Shown here: positions 1 through 7,547 of the stretch, one piece after another
Position numbering within the stretch: position 1 is the stretch's first letter
Layout: every line of letters begins with the position of its first letter
From: CAZAYP01 sp964489425 [NCBI: uncultured Verrucomicrobiota bacterium]
Lineage (GTDB): Bacteria > Verrucomicrobiota > Kiritimatiellia > RZYC01
Length of the DNA: 21,083 bases
Assembly (NCBI GenBank): GCA_964489425.1
Contig: CAZAYP010000081.1
Location: forward strand, 1 to 21,083
Reading direction: 5' to 3'
Notes under the pieces: model-generated
What the model was told of the DNA's origin: nothing
Database searches by the model: none
What the model saw: only the letters and a program-made list of their open reading frames with translations
Translations under genes and position numbers: made by a program

Positions 1-2
1 AG

Positions 3-20
3 CGGGCCGTGGTCGGCCCG
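3..20. other. GC-rich stem-loop at the left edge
   Basis: A 7-bp perfect stem (CGGGCCG at 3-9 pairing with CGGCCCG at 14-20) encloses the loop TGGT and is followed on the plus strand by ATTAAC. It could be a terminator for a plus-strand gene left of the window, or simply a GC-rich inverted repeat. No T-run is present, so its role is open. Confidence 0.3.
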
Positions 21-182
21 ATTAACGCGACAAATCAGGCTTTCTTAATTGCTGCTTGGCCACGGGCGGCGCGCGTGGTTCGGTCATCGTTCCTCGGGGC
101 CAACCCATAGCAACCATCGGCAACCACAGGGAGAAGTAAGGCCTCCATGATGCAGGCGGGGCCAGTGGCCGCGCGGACGCTC

Positions 183-200
183 GGCGTTCCCGGGAACGCC
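183..200 (-). terminator. Perfect 18-nt palindrome downstream of rseP, possible terminator
   Basis: GGCGTTCC at 183-190 and GGAACGCC at 193-200 form a perfect palindrome around CG, about 31 nt after the rseP stop codon. Read on the minus strand it is not followed by a T-run, so it is not a canonical intrinsic terminator. Its position at the end of the purA-uppS-cdsA-rseP operon makes termination or 3'-end protection the simplest reading; a protein-binding palindrome is the alternative. Confidence 0.35.
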
Positions 201-231
201 ATTTGTCTGCCGGTGGGTGGTCAGGTCGGCC

Positions 232-1647
232 TCAGCGGGGGGCGGCTGGGGCGTTGGTCGATGCCAGGTTGTTGGTGACGGCGGTCACCGCGATTTCCGT
301 GGTGTTGGTGGCGGCCGCGGCATCGTCCGCGCTGGTGAACAGGGGGAACACCCAGCGCCGGATATCCTGCACGGTCAGCAGCAGGAACAGGGCGATCAGC
401 AGCACCGCGAACGCCTGGCTCAAGATCTCCACCACCCTGCGCGGCAGCGGGCGGCGGAAGATGATTTCGAGCACGGAAAACACGATGTGCCCGCCGTCCA
501 GCACCGGCAACGGCAGCAGGTTGATGATCGCCAGGTTCACGTTGAGCAGGCAGGTGAACGACAGCGCCAGCAGGAAGCTGCTCTGCACCGCGTACCAGTA
601 CATGCGGATGATCGCTACCGGCCCGCCCAGCGACCCGGCGGCGTGCTTGGCCTCGCGCGGCGTGACCAGCGCGCGCAGCAGGCGGAAAATGATCGTCGCG
701 TGGGAGTGCAACTGCGCCAGCGGCGGCTTGACGTCCAGCGGGTTGAACTGGATGCCGATCATCACGCGGTCCAGTTCCTTGTTGTAGCGCGGGGTGACCG
801 TGAGGTCCACGATCTGTCCCTGGCGCAGCACCTTCACGGGCAGGGTCTGGTCGCGGTGGGCCATGACCACCTCGATCAGGTGCTCGCGGCTGTAGAGGCG
901 GATGCCGGCCAGCTCCTCGATCCGGTCGCCGGGCAGGACGCCGGCTTCCTGGGCGCTGGTGTTGGGCTCCACGCTGAGCACGTAGCAGTAGGAGTACGGC
1001 GCCACGCCCATGATCAGCCGGGTGCCGAGGATGCGCTCGGTCGGCAGGGTCACGGCGTACGTGCCGCCGGTGGCCGCCAGCACCTCGACCCGCGCCGCGT
1101 CGTCGAGCGCGGCTTCGAGCATCACGTTTTCCCAGTGCGCCACGGGCGTGTCGTTCACGCGGACGATCTGGTCGCCGATCCGCAGGCCCAGGGCATAGGC
1201 CGGGCAGTTGGTGACCACGTAGCCCACGATGTTGTCGTTGGCCGGCACGTAGGATTGGCCGCCCCAGTACACCCCCGCGGCCAGCAGGAACGCCAGGACC
1301 ATGTTGCCGGTGACGCCGGCCAGGGCCACAATGATTTTTTTCCACGGCGCGATCGGCGGCAGCACCCGCGGCGGTTCCGCGCCCTCGGCGGGCGCGGCCG
1401 GATCCGCCGGCAGGTTGTTGCTGGGATCCATCTGGGGCAGGGCCACGTAGCCGCCGAAGGGCAGCCAGCCGATTTTGTACGTTATGCCCCGGACTTCCTT
1501 CTTCCAGAGGGCGGGCCCGAACCCGATCGAAAACACGTCGATCACCAGTCCCAGCCAGCGGGCGGTCAGGAAGTGGCCCAGCTCATGGACAAAAATGGTC
1601 AGGCCAAAAAGCAGGATGATCATCAGGACGGCGTACAAGATCAGCAT
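232..1647 (-). CDS. rseP: RseP-type site-2 zinc metalloprotease (M50)
   Basis: This 471-residue inner-membrane intramembrane protease belongs to the RseP/YaeL (peptidase M50) family, which cleaves membrane-bound anti-sigma factors and remnant signal peptides. The zinc site HELGH lies at residues 21-25 in the first hydrophobic segment. The second conserved motif, NLLPLPVLDGGH, places the metal-ligand Asp near residue 384. GFGP and LPFGGYV (about 42-67) are typical of the family. Two PDZ-like segments can be read at about 140-215 and 225-300, as in E. coli RseP. After the last membrane segment comes a Thr/Asn/Ala-rich tail of about 33 residues that is not typical of RseP. It is the last gene of the purA-uppS-cdsA operon in this window, 48 nt after cdsA; GAGG lies about 11 nt before the ATG. 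The family assignment is firm; the substrate here is unknown. Confidence 0.95.
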   Translation of the reverse strand: MLILYAVLMIILLFGLTIFVHELGHFLTARWLGLVIDVFSIGFGPALWKKEVRGITYKIGWLPFGGYVALPQMDPSNNLPADPAAPAEGAEPPRVLPPIAPWKKIIVALAGVTGNMVLAFLLAAGVYWGGQSYVPANDNIVGYVVTNCPAYALGLRIGDQIVRVNDTPVAHWENVMLEAALDDAARVEVLAATGGTYAVTLPTERILGTRLIMGVAPYSYCYVLSVEPNTSAQEAGVLPGDRIEELAGIRLYSREHLIEVVMAHRDQTLPVKVLRQGQIVDLTVTPRYNKELDRVMIGIQFNPLDVKPPLAQLHSHATIIFRLLRALVTPREAKHAAGSLGGPVAIIRMYWYAVQSSFLLALSFTCLLNVNLAIINLLPLPVLDGGHIVFSVLEIIFRRPLPRRVVEILSQAFAVLLIALFLLLTVQDIRRWVFPLFTSADDAAAATNTTEIAVTAVTNNLASTNAPAAPR

Positions 1648-1695
1648 GGTCGGTAGATCCTCAATGGTTATGGCAGTGGCGGCGCATGGTTCAGG

Positions 1696-2589
1696 TTATG
1701 GCCCGGGCCCCAGCAGCAGGCGGGCGTAGATGTACAGGATGGGGGCGGTCAGCAGCAGGCTGTCCACGACGTCCAGCAGGCCGCCCATGCCGCGGATGAT
1801 GGTGCCGGCGTCTTTCACGCCCGCCGCTCGTTTGAGCAGCGATTCGAGCAGGTCGCCGGCCACGCCCCCGGCCGCCAGCAGCAGGCCGAGGATGGCCGCG
1901 TGGACCCAGGTCAGGTGGACCGCGACCAGGTTGCCGCCGGTCACCCAGCGGAACACCAGGCTGGCGGCCAGGCCGGTGGCCAGTCCGCCGGCGAGGCCTT
2001 CCCACGACTTGGCGGGCGAGATCCGCGGGATCAGCTTGTGCCGGCCGAGGCCGCAGCCGACGAAGAAGGCGCCCACGTCGGTCAGCTTGACCACCACCAG
2101 CAGGTAAATCACCAGGCGGATCCCGTGGTGGTCGCCCCAGTGCAGCAGCATCCACGGGCCATCGTTCCAGCCGAACAGCAGCAGGTTCAGGAAGTTCCAC
2201 AGGAAAGGCACGTACAGGAGCCCGAGGAGCGTGGCGCCGATGGTTTGCAGTTGCTGCGGGTTGTTTTTCTGGGGGAAGGTGCGCAGGGAAATCGCCAGCA
2301 CCCCCAGGCACAGGGCAAACATCGGCCACTCGTGGCAGCCCGCCGGCGGCGGCTGGCGGCAGCTCCACCAAGTGACGAGGATCAGGCCGGCGCCCGCGAC
2401 CTGGCCCAGGCGCCGGTACACCCGCAGGCCCGCTTTTTCCAGGATGAGGTACACCTCTGCCAGGGTAATCGCCGCGACCGCCAGCAGGATGGCCACGCCG
2501 CCCACCGGGGGCAGCCACGCCGCGGCCGCCAGCACCGCCGGCACCAGGATGGCCGCGCTGAGGAGTCGTTTGCTGAGGCCGGTGAACAT
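1696..2589 (-). CDS. cdsA: Phosphatidate cytidylyltransferase
   Basis: CdsA makes CDP-diacylglycerol from CTP and phosphatidic acid, the branch point of phospholipid synthesis in the inner membrane. The protein has 297 residues, is strongly hydrophobic throughout, and carries the family's C-terminal signature: KLTDVGAFFVG (168-178), GRHKLIPRISPAKSWEG (182-198), and SLLKRAAGVKD followed by RGMGGLLDVVDS (about 250-277). The usual P-G-H-G-G-x-x-D-R-x-D core is altered to R-G-M-G-G-L-L-D-V-V-D, so the His and Arg are replaced while the Asp residues remain. I chose the ATG at 2587-2589, 8 nt after the uppS stop; a longer in-frame reading to 2724 would overlap uppS and add a non-hydrophobic Arg-rich stretch with no family match. 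It is translated with uppS and followed by rseP. Confidence 0.92.
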   Translation of the reverse strand: MFTGLSKRLLSAAILVPAVLAAAAWLPPVGGVAILLAVAAITLAEVYLILEKAGLRVYRRLGQVAGAGLILVTWWSCRQPPPAGCHEWPMFALCLGVLAISLRTFPQKNNPQQLQTIGATLLGLLYVPFLWNFLNLLLFGWNDGPWMLLHWGDHHGIRLVIYLLVVVKLTDVGAFFVGCGLGRHKLIPRISPAKSWEGLAGGLATGLAASLVFRWVTGGNLVAVHLTWVHAAILGLLLAAGGVAGDLLESLLKRAAGVKDAGTIIRGMGGLLDVVDSLLLTAPILYIYARLLLGPGP

Positions 2590-2597
2590 GCGCCGGG

Positions 2598-3335
2598 TCA
2601 GGTGACGCCGCCAAAGCGGCGCTTGCGCCGGCTGTACACAGCCAGGGCTTCGTGGAAGTTGGGTTCGCGAAAATCGGGCCAGAGCACGTCGGTGAAGTAC
2701 AGCTCGGCGTAGGACAGTTCCCACAGCAGGAAATTGCTCAGGCGCAGCTCGCCGCTGGTGCGGATCATCAGGTCCGGGTCGGGCACGTCCGGCAGGTAGA
2801 GGTGGCGGCTGATTACGGCCTCGTCGATTTGGTCCGGCTGGAGGGTGCCCTGCTGCACCTGGCGCGCGAGCGCGCGCATGGCGTCGGCCAGCTCCGCGCG
2901 GCCGCCGTAGCTCAGCGCCAGGATCAGGTGGCCTTTGTCGTAATGCCGCGTGGCGTCCATGACCCGGCGCAGCTCGCGCTGGACGCTGTCCGGCAGGTCG
3001 GCCACCCGGCCCATGACCCGCAGGCGGACCTGGTTCTCGTGCAGCTCGTGCTCGTCCTTGCGGAGGAACACCCGCAGCAGGCGCATCAGGCCGCCGATCT
3101 CCGCCTTGGGCCGCACCCAGTTCTCCACGCTGAACGCGTACAGCGTGAGGTACTGGACCCCGGCCTCGCGGCAGGCGCGCAGGGCCGCGCGCACCGAGTC
3201 GGCGCCCGCCTCGTGGCCCTTGAGGCGCGGCCAGCCGTGCTGCGTCGCCCAGCGGCCGTTGCCGTCCATGATGATCGCCACATGCCGCGGCGGGGCAGCG
3301 GGCGGGGCAGGGGGTTGGGGGCGGGCGGTGGCCAT
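2598..3335 (-). CDS. uppS: Isoprenyl transferase (undecaprenyl diphosphate synthase)
   Basis: UppS condenses farnesyl diphosphate with isopentenyl diphosphates in cis to make the C55 lipid carrier for peptidoglycan and other surface polymers. The 245-residue length is normal for the family. All hallmark motifs are present: HVAIIMDGNGRWA (18-30) with the catalytic Asp at 24, YAFSVENW (about 66-73), SYGGR, and the C-terminal IRTSGELRLSNF, followed by LLWELSYAELYF, which forms the diphosphate- and Mg-binding site. The first 16 residues are a Pro/Ala-rich leader before the conserved core, so the true start could be slightly later, but the ATG at 3333-3335 sits only 4 nt after the purA stop, as expected for coupled translation. 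The cdsA gene follows 8 nt downstream. Confidence 0.95.
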   Translation of the reverse strand: MATARPQPPAPPAAPPRHVAIIMDGNGRWATQHGWPRLKGHEAGADSVRAALRACREAGVQYLTLYAFSVENWVRPKAEIGGLMRLLRVFLRKDEHELHENQVRLRVMGRVADLPDSVQRELRRVMDATRHYDKGHLILALSYGGRAELADAMRALARQVQQGTLQPDQIDEAVISRHLYLPDVPDPDLMIRTSGELRLSNFLLWELSYAELYFTDVLWPDFREPNFHEALAVYSRRKRRFGGVT

Positions 3336-3339
3336 GGGG

Positions 3340-4611
3340 TTACAGGAAAAAGGTTTCGTTGCGGTCCGGGCCCACCGAGAGGATCCCGGCTTTGACGCCG
3401 GTCAGCGTTTCCAGCCGCCGGACATACGCCTGGGCCTGGGCGGGCAGGTCGGCGAACCGTTGCGCGCCGCGCGCCGGCGCCGGCCAGCCGGGGCACTCCT
3501 CGTACACCGGGACGCAGGCGGCCAGGTCGTCCGCGCTGGCCGGCGGCCAGTCCAGGCGCTGTCCGCGCAGCTCGTAGGCCGTGCAGATGTTCAGGGTGGG
3601 CAGGCCGTCGAGCACATCCAGCTTGGTGATCGCCCAGTGGTCGACGCCATTCACCGCCGCCGTGTACCGCGCCACGACCGCGTCGAACCATCCGCAGCGC
3701 CGCGGCCGGCCCGTGGTGGCGCCGAACTCGTGGCCCGCGGCCTGCAGGCGGCGGCCCACCTCGTCCTGCAGTTCCGTGGGAAAGGGGCCTTCGCCCACGC
3801 GGGTGGTGTAGGCCTTGACCACGCCGACCACCTCGTCGATGCGGCCCGGGGGCAGCCCGGCGCCGGTGCAGGCGCCGCCGGCCGTGGTGCTGGAGGAGGT
3901 GACAAAGGGGTAGGTGCCGTAATCGATGTCCAGCATGGTGCCCTGGGCGCCCTCGCACAGGATCGCGGCGCCGGCGCGCGCGGCGGCGTGCAGCAGGCGC
4001 GCGGTGTCGGCGATGTATTCGCGCAGGGCCTGCGCCGCGGCCAGGTACTCGGCCACCATCGGCTCCGCGTCCACGGTCTCGCCGCCCAGGGCGCGCAGCA
4101 GGCTGTTTTTTTGCGCCACCCGCTGGCGGAGCTGGTCGGCGAAGTCTGGTCGCACCGTGTCGCCCACGCGCAGGCCGATCCGCGCGGCCTTGTCGGCGTA
4201 GCACGGGCCGATCCCGCGGCGGGTGGTGCCCAGCGCGCCCTGGGCGCGGCGCGCGTTTTCCAGCGCGGCGTCCAGCGCGCGGTGGTAGGCGCACACCAGG
4301 TGGGCGCGGTCGCTGATGAACAGCCGGCCTTGCGCGGAGATGCCGCGCTGGGCCAGTTCCTCCACCTCCTGCCGCAGGGCCGGAAGATCCACCACCACCC
4401 CGTGGCCGATCACGCACTTTTTGCCGGGCGACAGCATGCCGGAGGGCAGCAGGTGCAGGACGTACTTCTCGCCGCCGACAATCACCGTGTGCCCGGCGTT
4501 GTTGCCGCCTTGGAAGCGCACGATCCAGTCGGCCCGCTCCGCGAGCACGTCGATGATTTTTCCCTTGCCCTCATCGCCCCACTGGGCGCCGATCAGTATC
4601 GTGTTCGGCAT
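3340..4611 (-). CDS. purA: Adenylosuccinate synthetase
   Basis: PurA joins aspartate to IMP with GTP hydrolysis, the first committed step from IMP to AMP, in the cytosol. The protein has 423 residues, close to E. coli PurA (432). It starts with GAQWGDEGKGK (8-18), containing the catalytic Asp13, followed by NNAGHT with His41; both match E. coli numbering. The second signature GTTRRGIGPCYADKAAR appears near residue 130, and the C-terminal guanine-binding region ends in SVGPDRNETF. The ATG at 4609-4611 is preceded by GAGG about 8 nt upstream. It is the first gene of an operon with uppS, cdsA and rseP, an uncommon partner set for a purine gene, and is divergent from the repeat-protein gene at 4797. 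Confidence 0.96.
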   Translation of the reverse strand: MPNTILIGAQWGDEGKGKIIDVLAERADWIVRFQGGNNAGHTVIVGGEKYVLHLLPSGMLSPGKKCVIGHGVVVDLPALRQEVEELAQRGISAQGRLFISDRAHLVCAYHRALDAALENARRAQGALGTTRRGIGPCYADKAARIGLRVGDTVRPDFADQLRQRVAQKNSLLRALGGETVDAEPMVAEYLAAAQALREYIADTARLLHAAARAGAAILCEGAQGTMLDIDYGTYPFVTSSSTTAGGACTGAGLPPGRIDEVVGVVKAYTTRVGEGPFPTELQDEVGRRLQAAGHEFGATTGRPRRCGWFDAVVARYTAAVNGVDHWAITKLDVLDGLPTLNICTAYELRGQRLDWPPASADDLAACVPVYEECPGWPAPARGAQRFADLPAQAQAYVRRLETLTGVKAGILSVGPDRNETFFL

Positions 4612-4682
4612 GCGCGCCTCGTCGTCTCCATGCGTGTTGTCTGCGTCTGGCCGGCGCTGTCTGCCGGCCCGGAAAGCTGTTT

Positions 4683-4711
4683 AACCTACGCGAAGCCCCG
4701 CAGGCGGTCAA
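4683..4711 (-). promoter_or_regulatory. Candidate sigma70-like promoter for purA operon
   Basis: On the minus strand TTGACC (plus 4706-4711) and TAGGTT (plus 4683-4688) are separated by 17 nt. The -35 matches 5 of 6 consensus bases and the -10 only 3 of 6. Transcription would start near 4676, giving a leader of about 65 nt before purA. This is a pattern match only. Confidence 0.35.
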
Positions 4712-4796
4712 TGCCGAATCTGGCGCGGATCGGCGCGCATTTCGCGGTTGAGTTGCGCCGGTTATCCATACTATCGTGGCCGGCAACAGGTATGAC

Positions 4797-7424
4797 ATGC
4801 GGCGATCCATGGCGGCGGCCGAAGTGAGAACCCGGCGGGTGTTCACGCCGTCCTGCCGCGCGTGGGGGCTAAGTCTCTGGCTGATCCTTGCGGCCATGGC
4901 GGGCGTCCAAACCCTCGCCGCGGCCGAGGCCGGCGTGGGCACCAACGAACTGGCGCACCTGGCCATGGCGCTGCAGGACCTGGCCATGACCCTGCCGGAC
5001 CTGGGCTTCAAAAAAGATATCGCCACGCCGTGCCTGGCCTCGGCCCTGGTCCTGGACATCCTGGGGAATCCGTGGGAGATGATCAAGGTGGCTGAAGCCT
5101 GCGCGGCGGACGTCCCAGGCCCCGCCGCCTACTCGCTGCTGGCCCGCCTCTGGGACACGCGGCCGCCGCGTGGGCTCCGTGGCGCGCCCGCCGCGGCCGC
5201 GCCGCGCAAGCGGCCGCGGTTGGATGCCGGGCTGGCCGCCGCGCTGGCGCGGTTCGAGGGCGCCCTGGCCGCGGCCCAGGCGTTAACCCAGGCGGCGCTG
5301 GCGCGAGTGCCGGCCGCGGACCGCGAGTTCCTGGCCGCCGACTTGTTGGCCGGCGTGTTCAACGCGGAGGACGATCCGCGGGTCCGGGAACAGATGGTGG
5401 CCGCAGGCATGGCCACCGGCACCCTGGCCCAGGTGCTGGCGGCGGGCGTGGACCTGGCGCCGGAGCCCGCCATGGCCCGCAGTCTCGATGCGCTGGAGCA
5501 GATCGATTATGCGGCCCTGCTCGCGGCGGGCACGCTGCTGCACGCGGCCCTGGCCGACCTGGTCGCCGCAGCTACGAATCCGGCCATCCGCTGGCCGGCG
5601 CGTCCGCAGACGTACCTGTGCATTGCCGGCCGGGTCGTGATCGGGTCGCCGGCTGCGGATACGTACGCGCAATCGGCCGCGCTGGTGCTTGATCCAGGCG
5701 GCGACGATCTTTATGGCGGCCGCGCGGCCCAGGCCAATGGCCTGCTCGGGCAGGGCGTCGGCGTGGTGCTGGACCTGGCGGGCGATGATCGGTACGCCAG
5801 CCCGGACCTGATCGGCGCCGGCACCGCGCTCTGGGGCGTCTGCCTGGTGCGCGACCTGGCCGGCCGCGATCAGTACGATTCAACCGGGACCGGCCAGGGC
5901 GCGGGGCTGTTCGGGCTGGCGTGGCTCGAGGACGACGCTGGCGACGATGTGTACCAGGCCCGCGCGCTGGCGCAGGGCGCGGGGTATGCCGGGCTGGGCC
6001 TGCTCCGGGACAAGGCCGGCCAGGACCTGTACCAGGTCGGGCAGGAAGGGCAGGGGTACGCGGGCGTCAAGGCCGTGGGCCTGCTGGCCGACGAGTCCGG
6101 GCACGACCGCTACCTGGCGGGCTTGAGCGAGCCGGACCACGAGCGCCACCAGCACCGGTTCGTGTCCGCGGCCCAGGGCTGCGCCATGGGGTTGCGGGCG
6201 GGCGCGGGCGGGGGCGTGGCGCTGCTGCTGGATCGCGCCGGCAACGACACCTACGAGGCCGACGTGTTCGGCCAGGGGGTCGGCTACTGGTACGCGCTGG
6301 GCATGCTCATCGACCTGGGCGGCCACGACAGCTACCGTATGTATGAGTATGGCCAGGGCGCGGGCATCCACGTGGGGGCGGGCCTGCTGTACGACGCGGG
6401 CGGGGAGGACCTGTACTGCGGGGTCAGCCTCGCCCAGGGCGCGGCCCACGATTACGGGGTGGGGGTGCTCTGCGATCGGGCGGGCGGCGACCGGTACGTG
6501 GCTGACCGCCAGGCCCAGGGCCGGGCCATCAACAATTCCCTGGCGCTGCTCCTCGATGTTGCCGGCGACGACGCCTATTTCGGCGCCAGCACCAACGAGA
6601 CGCAGGGCATCGGCCACGCCGGCGGCGAGCGCGAGTCCGGCAGTATCGCGCTGCTGCTGGACCTTGCCGGCCGCGACATGTACACCGGCGGGGCGACCAA
6701 CGGCGCCCGCGACCGCCGGCCGGACTACGGCTTGGTGTACGACGTGCTGGCGGACAACCCGCCGTCCCCGGCGCCGGCCGCGGCGACCGCCGGCGGGCCG
6801 TGCCCATGGGACGATTACGACGCGCTCATGCGCCGCATCACACGCTACGGCAACACGCCGGAGCGGCGGGCGGCCAAGGACGCCGCGCGCGCCGAGATCA
6901 AGGCCCGCGGGCCGGCGGCGTTCGACTACCTGTTGCGCCGGTCGGCCCGCGCGAACATGTGGTTTTACATCACCGCCCGCGAGATGTTTTCCGAGCCGGG
7001 CAACGCGCAGTACGTCCCCCAACTCGTCGCCGCCCTGGCCGACCCTGACCCCGCGGTGCGCAAGCTGAGCGTGTATCTCCTCGGGTTCTGCCCCGCGCCG
7101 GAGCTGGCCCCGCGGATCCTGCCGTTCCTGGACGATCCGCTCACGGCGGGCGCGGCCATGCGCACGCTGGGCAAATGGCGCGTGGCCGCGGCGGCGCCGC
7201 GCATCGTGCCCGGCCTGCGGGCCGGCGACGAGCGCCGGCGGATCATTGCCGCCAACGCGCTGGGCGAGATCGGCGCGCCGTGGACCGCGCCGGCGCTGGC
7301 CGTGGCGCTGGGCGACCCGGTGTTCACCGTGCGCTATGCCGCGGCGCGCGCGCTGCTGCGCATGGCGCCGCGCCTGCGGGCCGGGGCCGGCGCGGTTGGG
7401 CCGGCGGCGCGGTTGTGGCGATAA
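4797..7424 (+). CDS. Exported D-x-x-G-x-D-x-Y repeat protein with C-terminal HEAT repeats
   Basis: Function is unknown. From the ATG at 4797 the protein has 875 residues. A basic N-region followed by a hydrophobic stretch (about 23-39) and an Ala-rich cleavage region suggest a Sec signal peptide, so export is likely. Residues about 50-280 are Ala-rich and helical in character, without a family I recognise. Residues about 291-635 hold about twelve tandem units with the core D-x-x-G-[DHGNQR]-D-x-Y and a Q-G-x-G turn. The C-terminal part (about 735-870) contains HEAT/PBS-lyase-like helical repeats, for example LADPDPAVRKLSVYLLG and ALGDPVFTVRYAAARAL. The acidic repeats could bind metal ions, but that is inference. 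An in-frame GTG at 4776 would add seven residues; I prefer 4797 because AGG lies 6 nt upstream and the weak promoter-like TACTAT at 4769-4774 would start transcription after 4776. It is divergent from purA. Confidence 0.85.
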   Translation: MRRSMAAAEVRTRRVFTPSCRAWGLSLWLILAAMAGVQTLAAAEAGVGTNELAHLAMALQDLAMTLPDLGFKKDIATPCLASALVLDILGNPWEMIKVAEACAADVPGPAAYSLLARLWDTRPPRGLRGAPAAAAPRKRPRLDAGLAAALARFEGALAAAQALTQAALARVPAADREFLAADLLAGVFNAEDDPRVREQMVAAGMATGTLAQVLAAGVDLAPEPAMARSLDALEQIDYAALLAAGTLLHAALADLVAAATNPAIRWPARPQTYLCIAGRVVIGSPAADTYAQSAALVLDPGGDDLYGGRAAQANGLLGQGVGVVLDLAGDDRYASPDLIGAGTALWGVCLVRDLAGRDQYDSTGTGQGAGLFGLAWLEDDAGDDVYQARALAQGAGYAGLGLLRDKAGQDLYQVGQEGQGYAGVKAVGLLADESGHDRYLAGLSEPDHERHQHRFVSAAQGCAMGLRAGAGGGVALLLDRAGNDTYEADVFGQGVGYWYALGMLIDLGGHDSYRMYEYGQGAGIHVGAGLLYDAGGEDLYCGVSLAQGAAHDYGVGVLCDRAGGDRYVADRQAQGRAINNSLALLLDVAGDDAYFGASTNETQGIGHAGGERESGSIALLLDLAGRDMYTGGATNGARDRRPDYGLVYDVLADNPPSPAPAAATAGGPCPWDDYDALMRRITRYGNTPERRAAKDAARAEIKARGPAAFDYLLRRSARANMWFYITAREMFSEPGNAQYVPQLVAALADPDPAVRKLSVYLLGFCPAPELAPRILPFLDDPLTAGAAMRTLGKWRVAAAAPRIVPGLRAGDERRRIIAANALGEIGAPWTAPALAVALGDPVFTVRYAAARALLRMAPRLRAGAGAVGPAARLWR
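5667..6700 (+). repeat. About twelve tandem 23-28-residue coding repeats (D-x-x-G-D-D-x-Y)
   Basis: In translation, units such as VVLDLAGDDRYASP, LLRDKAGQDLYQVG, LLLDRAGNDTYEAD, MLIDLGGHDSYRMY and LLYDAGGEDLYCGV recur about every 23-28 residues. Each has the plan G-h-h-L-x-D-x-x-G-x-D-x-Y-x(5-6)-Q-G-x-G. One unit (around 6090-6200) carries a His-rich insertion, HERHQHR, and the last two are looser. At DNA level the units are diverged, so this is an old protein repeat rather than a recent tandem duplication. Confidence 0.85.
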
Positions 7425-7494
7425 CGCGCCGGGCATGGGCATCCCGCGGGCGGGAGCGGCATACCCAGTTTATACCCATATGCCAGCCTTTATT

Positions 7495-7522
7495 TTGGCG
7501 GCAGGACCGGGTATTTTATATG
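7495..7522 (+). promoter_or_regulatory. Candidate promoter for the giant mosaic protein
   Basis: TTGGCG (7495-7500), a 16-nt spacer and TATATG (7517-7522) lie in a short AT-rich island within very GC-rich surroundings, just before the SD of the 2098-aa protein. The predicted start near 7529 would give a very short leader. Each box matches consensus at about four of six positions. Confidence 0.35.
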
Positions 7523-7538
7523 CAACAGTCTTCTTTTT

Positions 7539-7545
7539 GAGGTGG
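7539..7545 (+). promoter_or_regulatory. Shine-Dalgarno GAGGTGG that decides the start at 7548
   Basis: GAGGTGG is complementary to the 3' end of 16S rRNA (CCACCUC) and ends 2 nt before the ATG at 7548. It overlaps the alternative GTG at 7542, which would therefore have no usable SD. This supports 7548 as the start. Confidence 0.6.
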
Positions 7546-7547
7546 AT

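Noticed and set aside
1-231. Small RNA or tRNA gene in the left-edge non-coding stretch
   Set aside because: Two stem-loops and the CAACC decamers are present but no cloverleaf, T-loop sequence or convincing promoter-terminator pair.
217-1656. Long open frame on the plus strand opposite rseP (479 codons)
   Set aside because: It is rich in His, Gln, Arg, Gly and Asp, without motifs, and lies fully antisense to a well-recognised protease. This is the usual GC-rich shadow.
2590-2724. Longer start for cdsA at 2724
   Set aside because: The extra 45 residues overlap uppS and are Arg-rich with no CdsA similarity; the ATG at 2589 follows the uppS stop by 8 nt and begins the normal hydrophobic N-terminus.
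2950-4827. Plus-strand open frame of 625 codons across uppS and purA
   Set aside because: It runs antisense to two genes with complete catalytic motifs and has low-complexity Gly/Ala/Arg composition; it also crosses the purA promoter region.
4776-7424. GTG at 4776 as the start of the repeat protein
   Set aside because: It adds only seven residues, has no SD, and would lie upstream of or at the possible transcription start. It cannot be fully excluded.
5880-7442. Minus-strand open frame of 520 codons opposite the repeat protein
   Set aside because: Its composition (Arg, Ala, Gly, His, Gln) and apparent repetitiveness simply mirror the plus-strand repeats.
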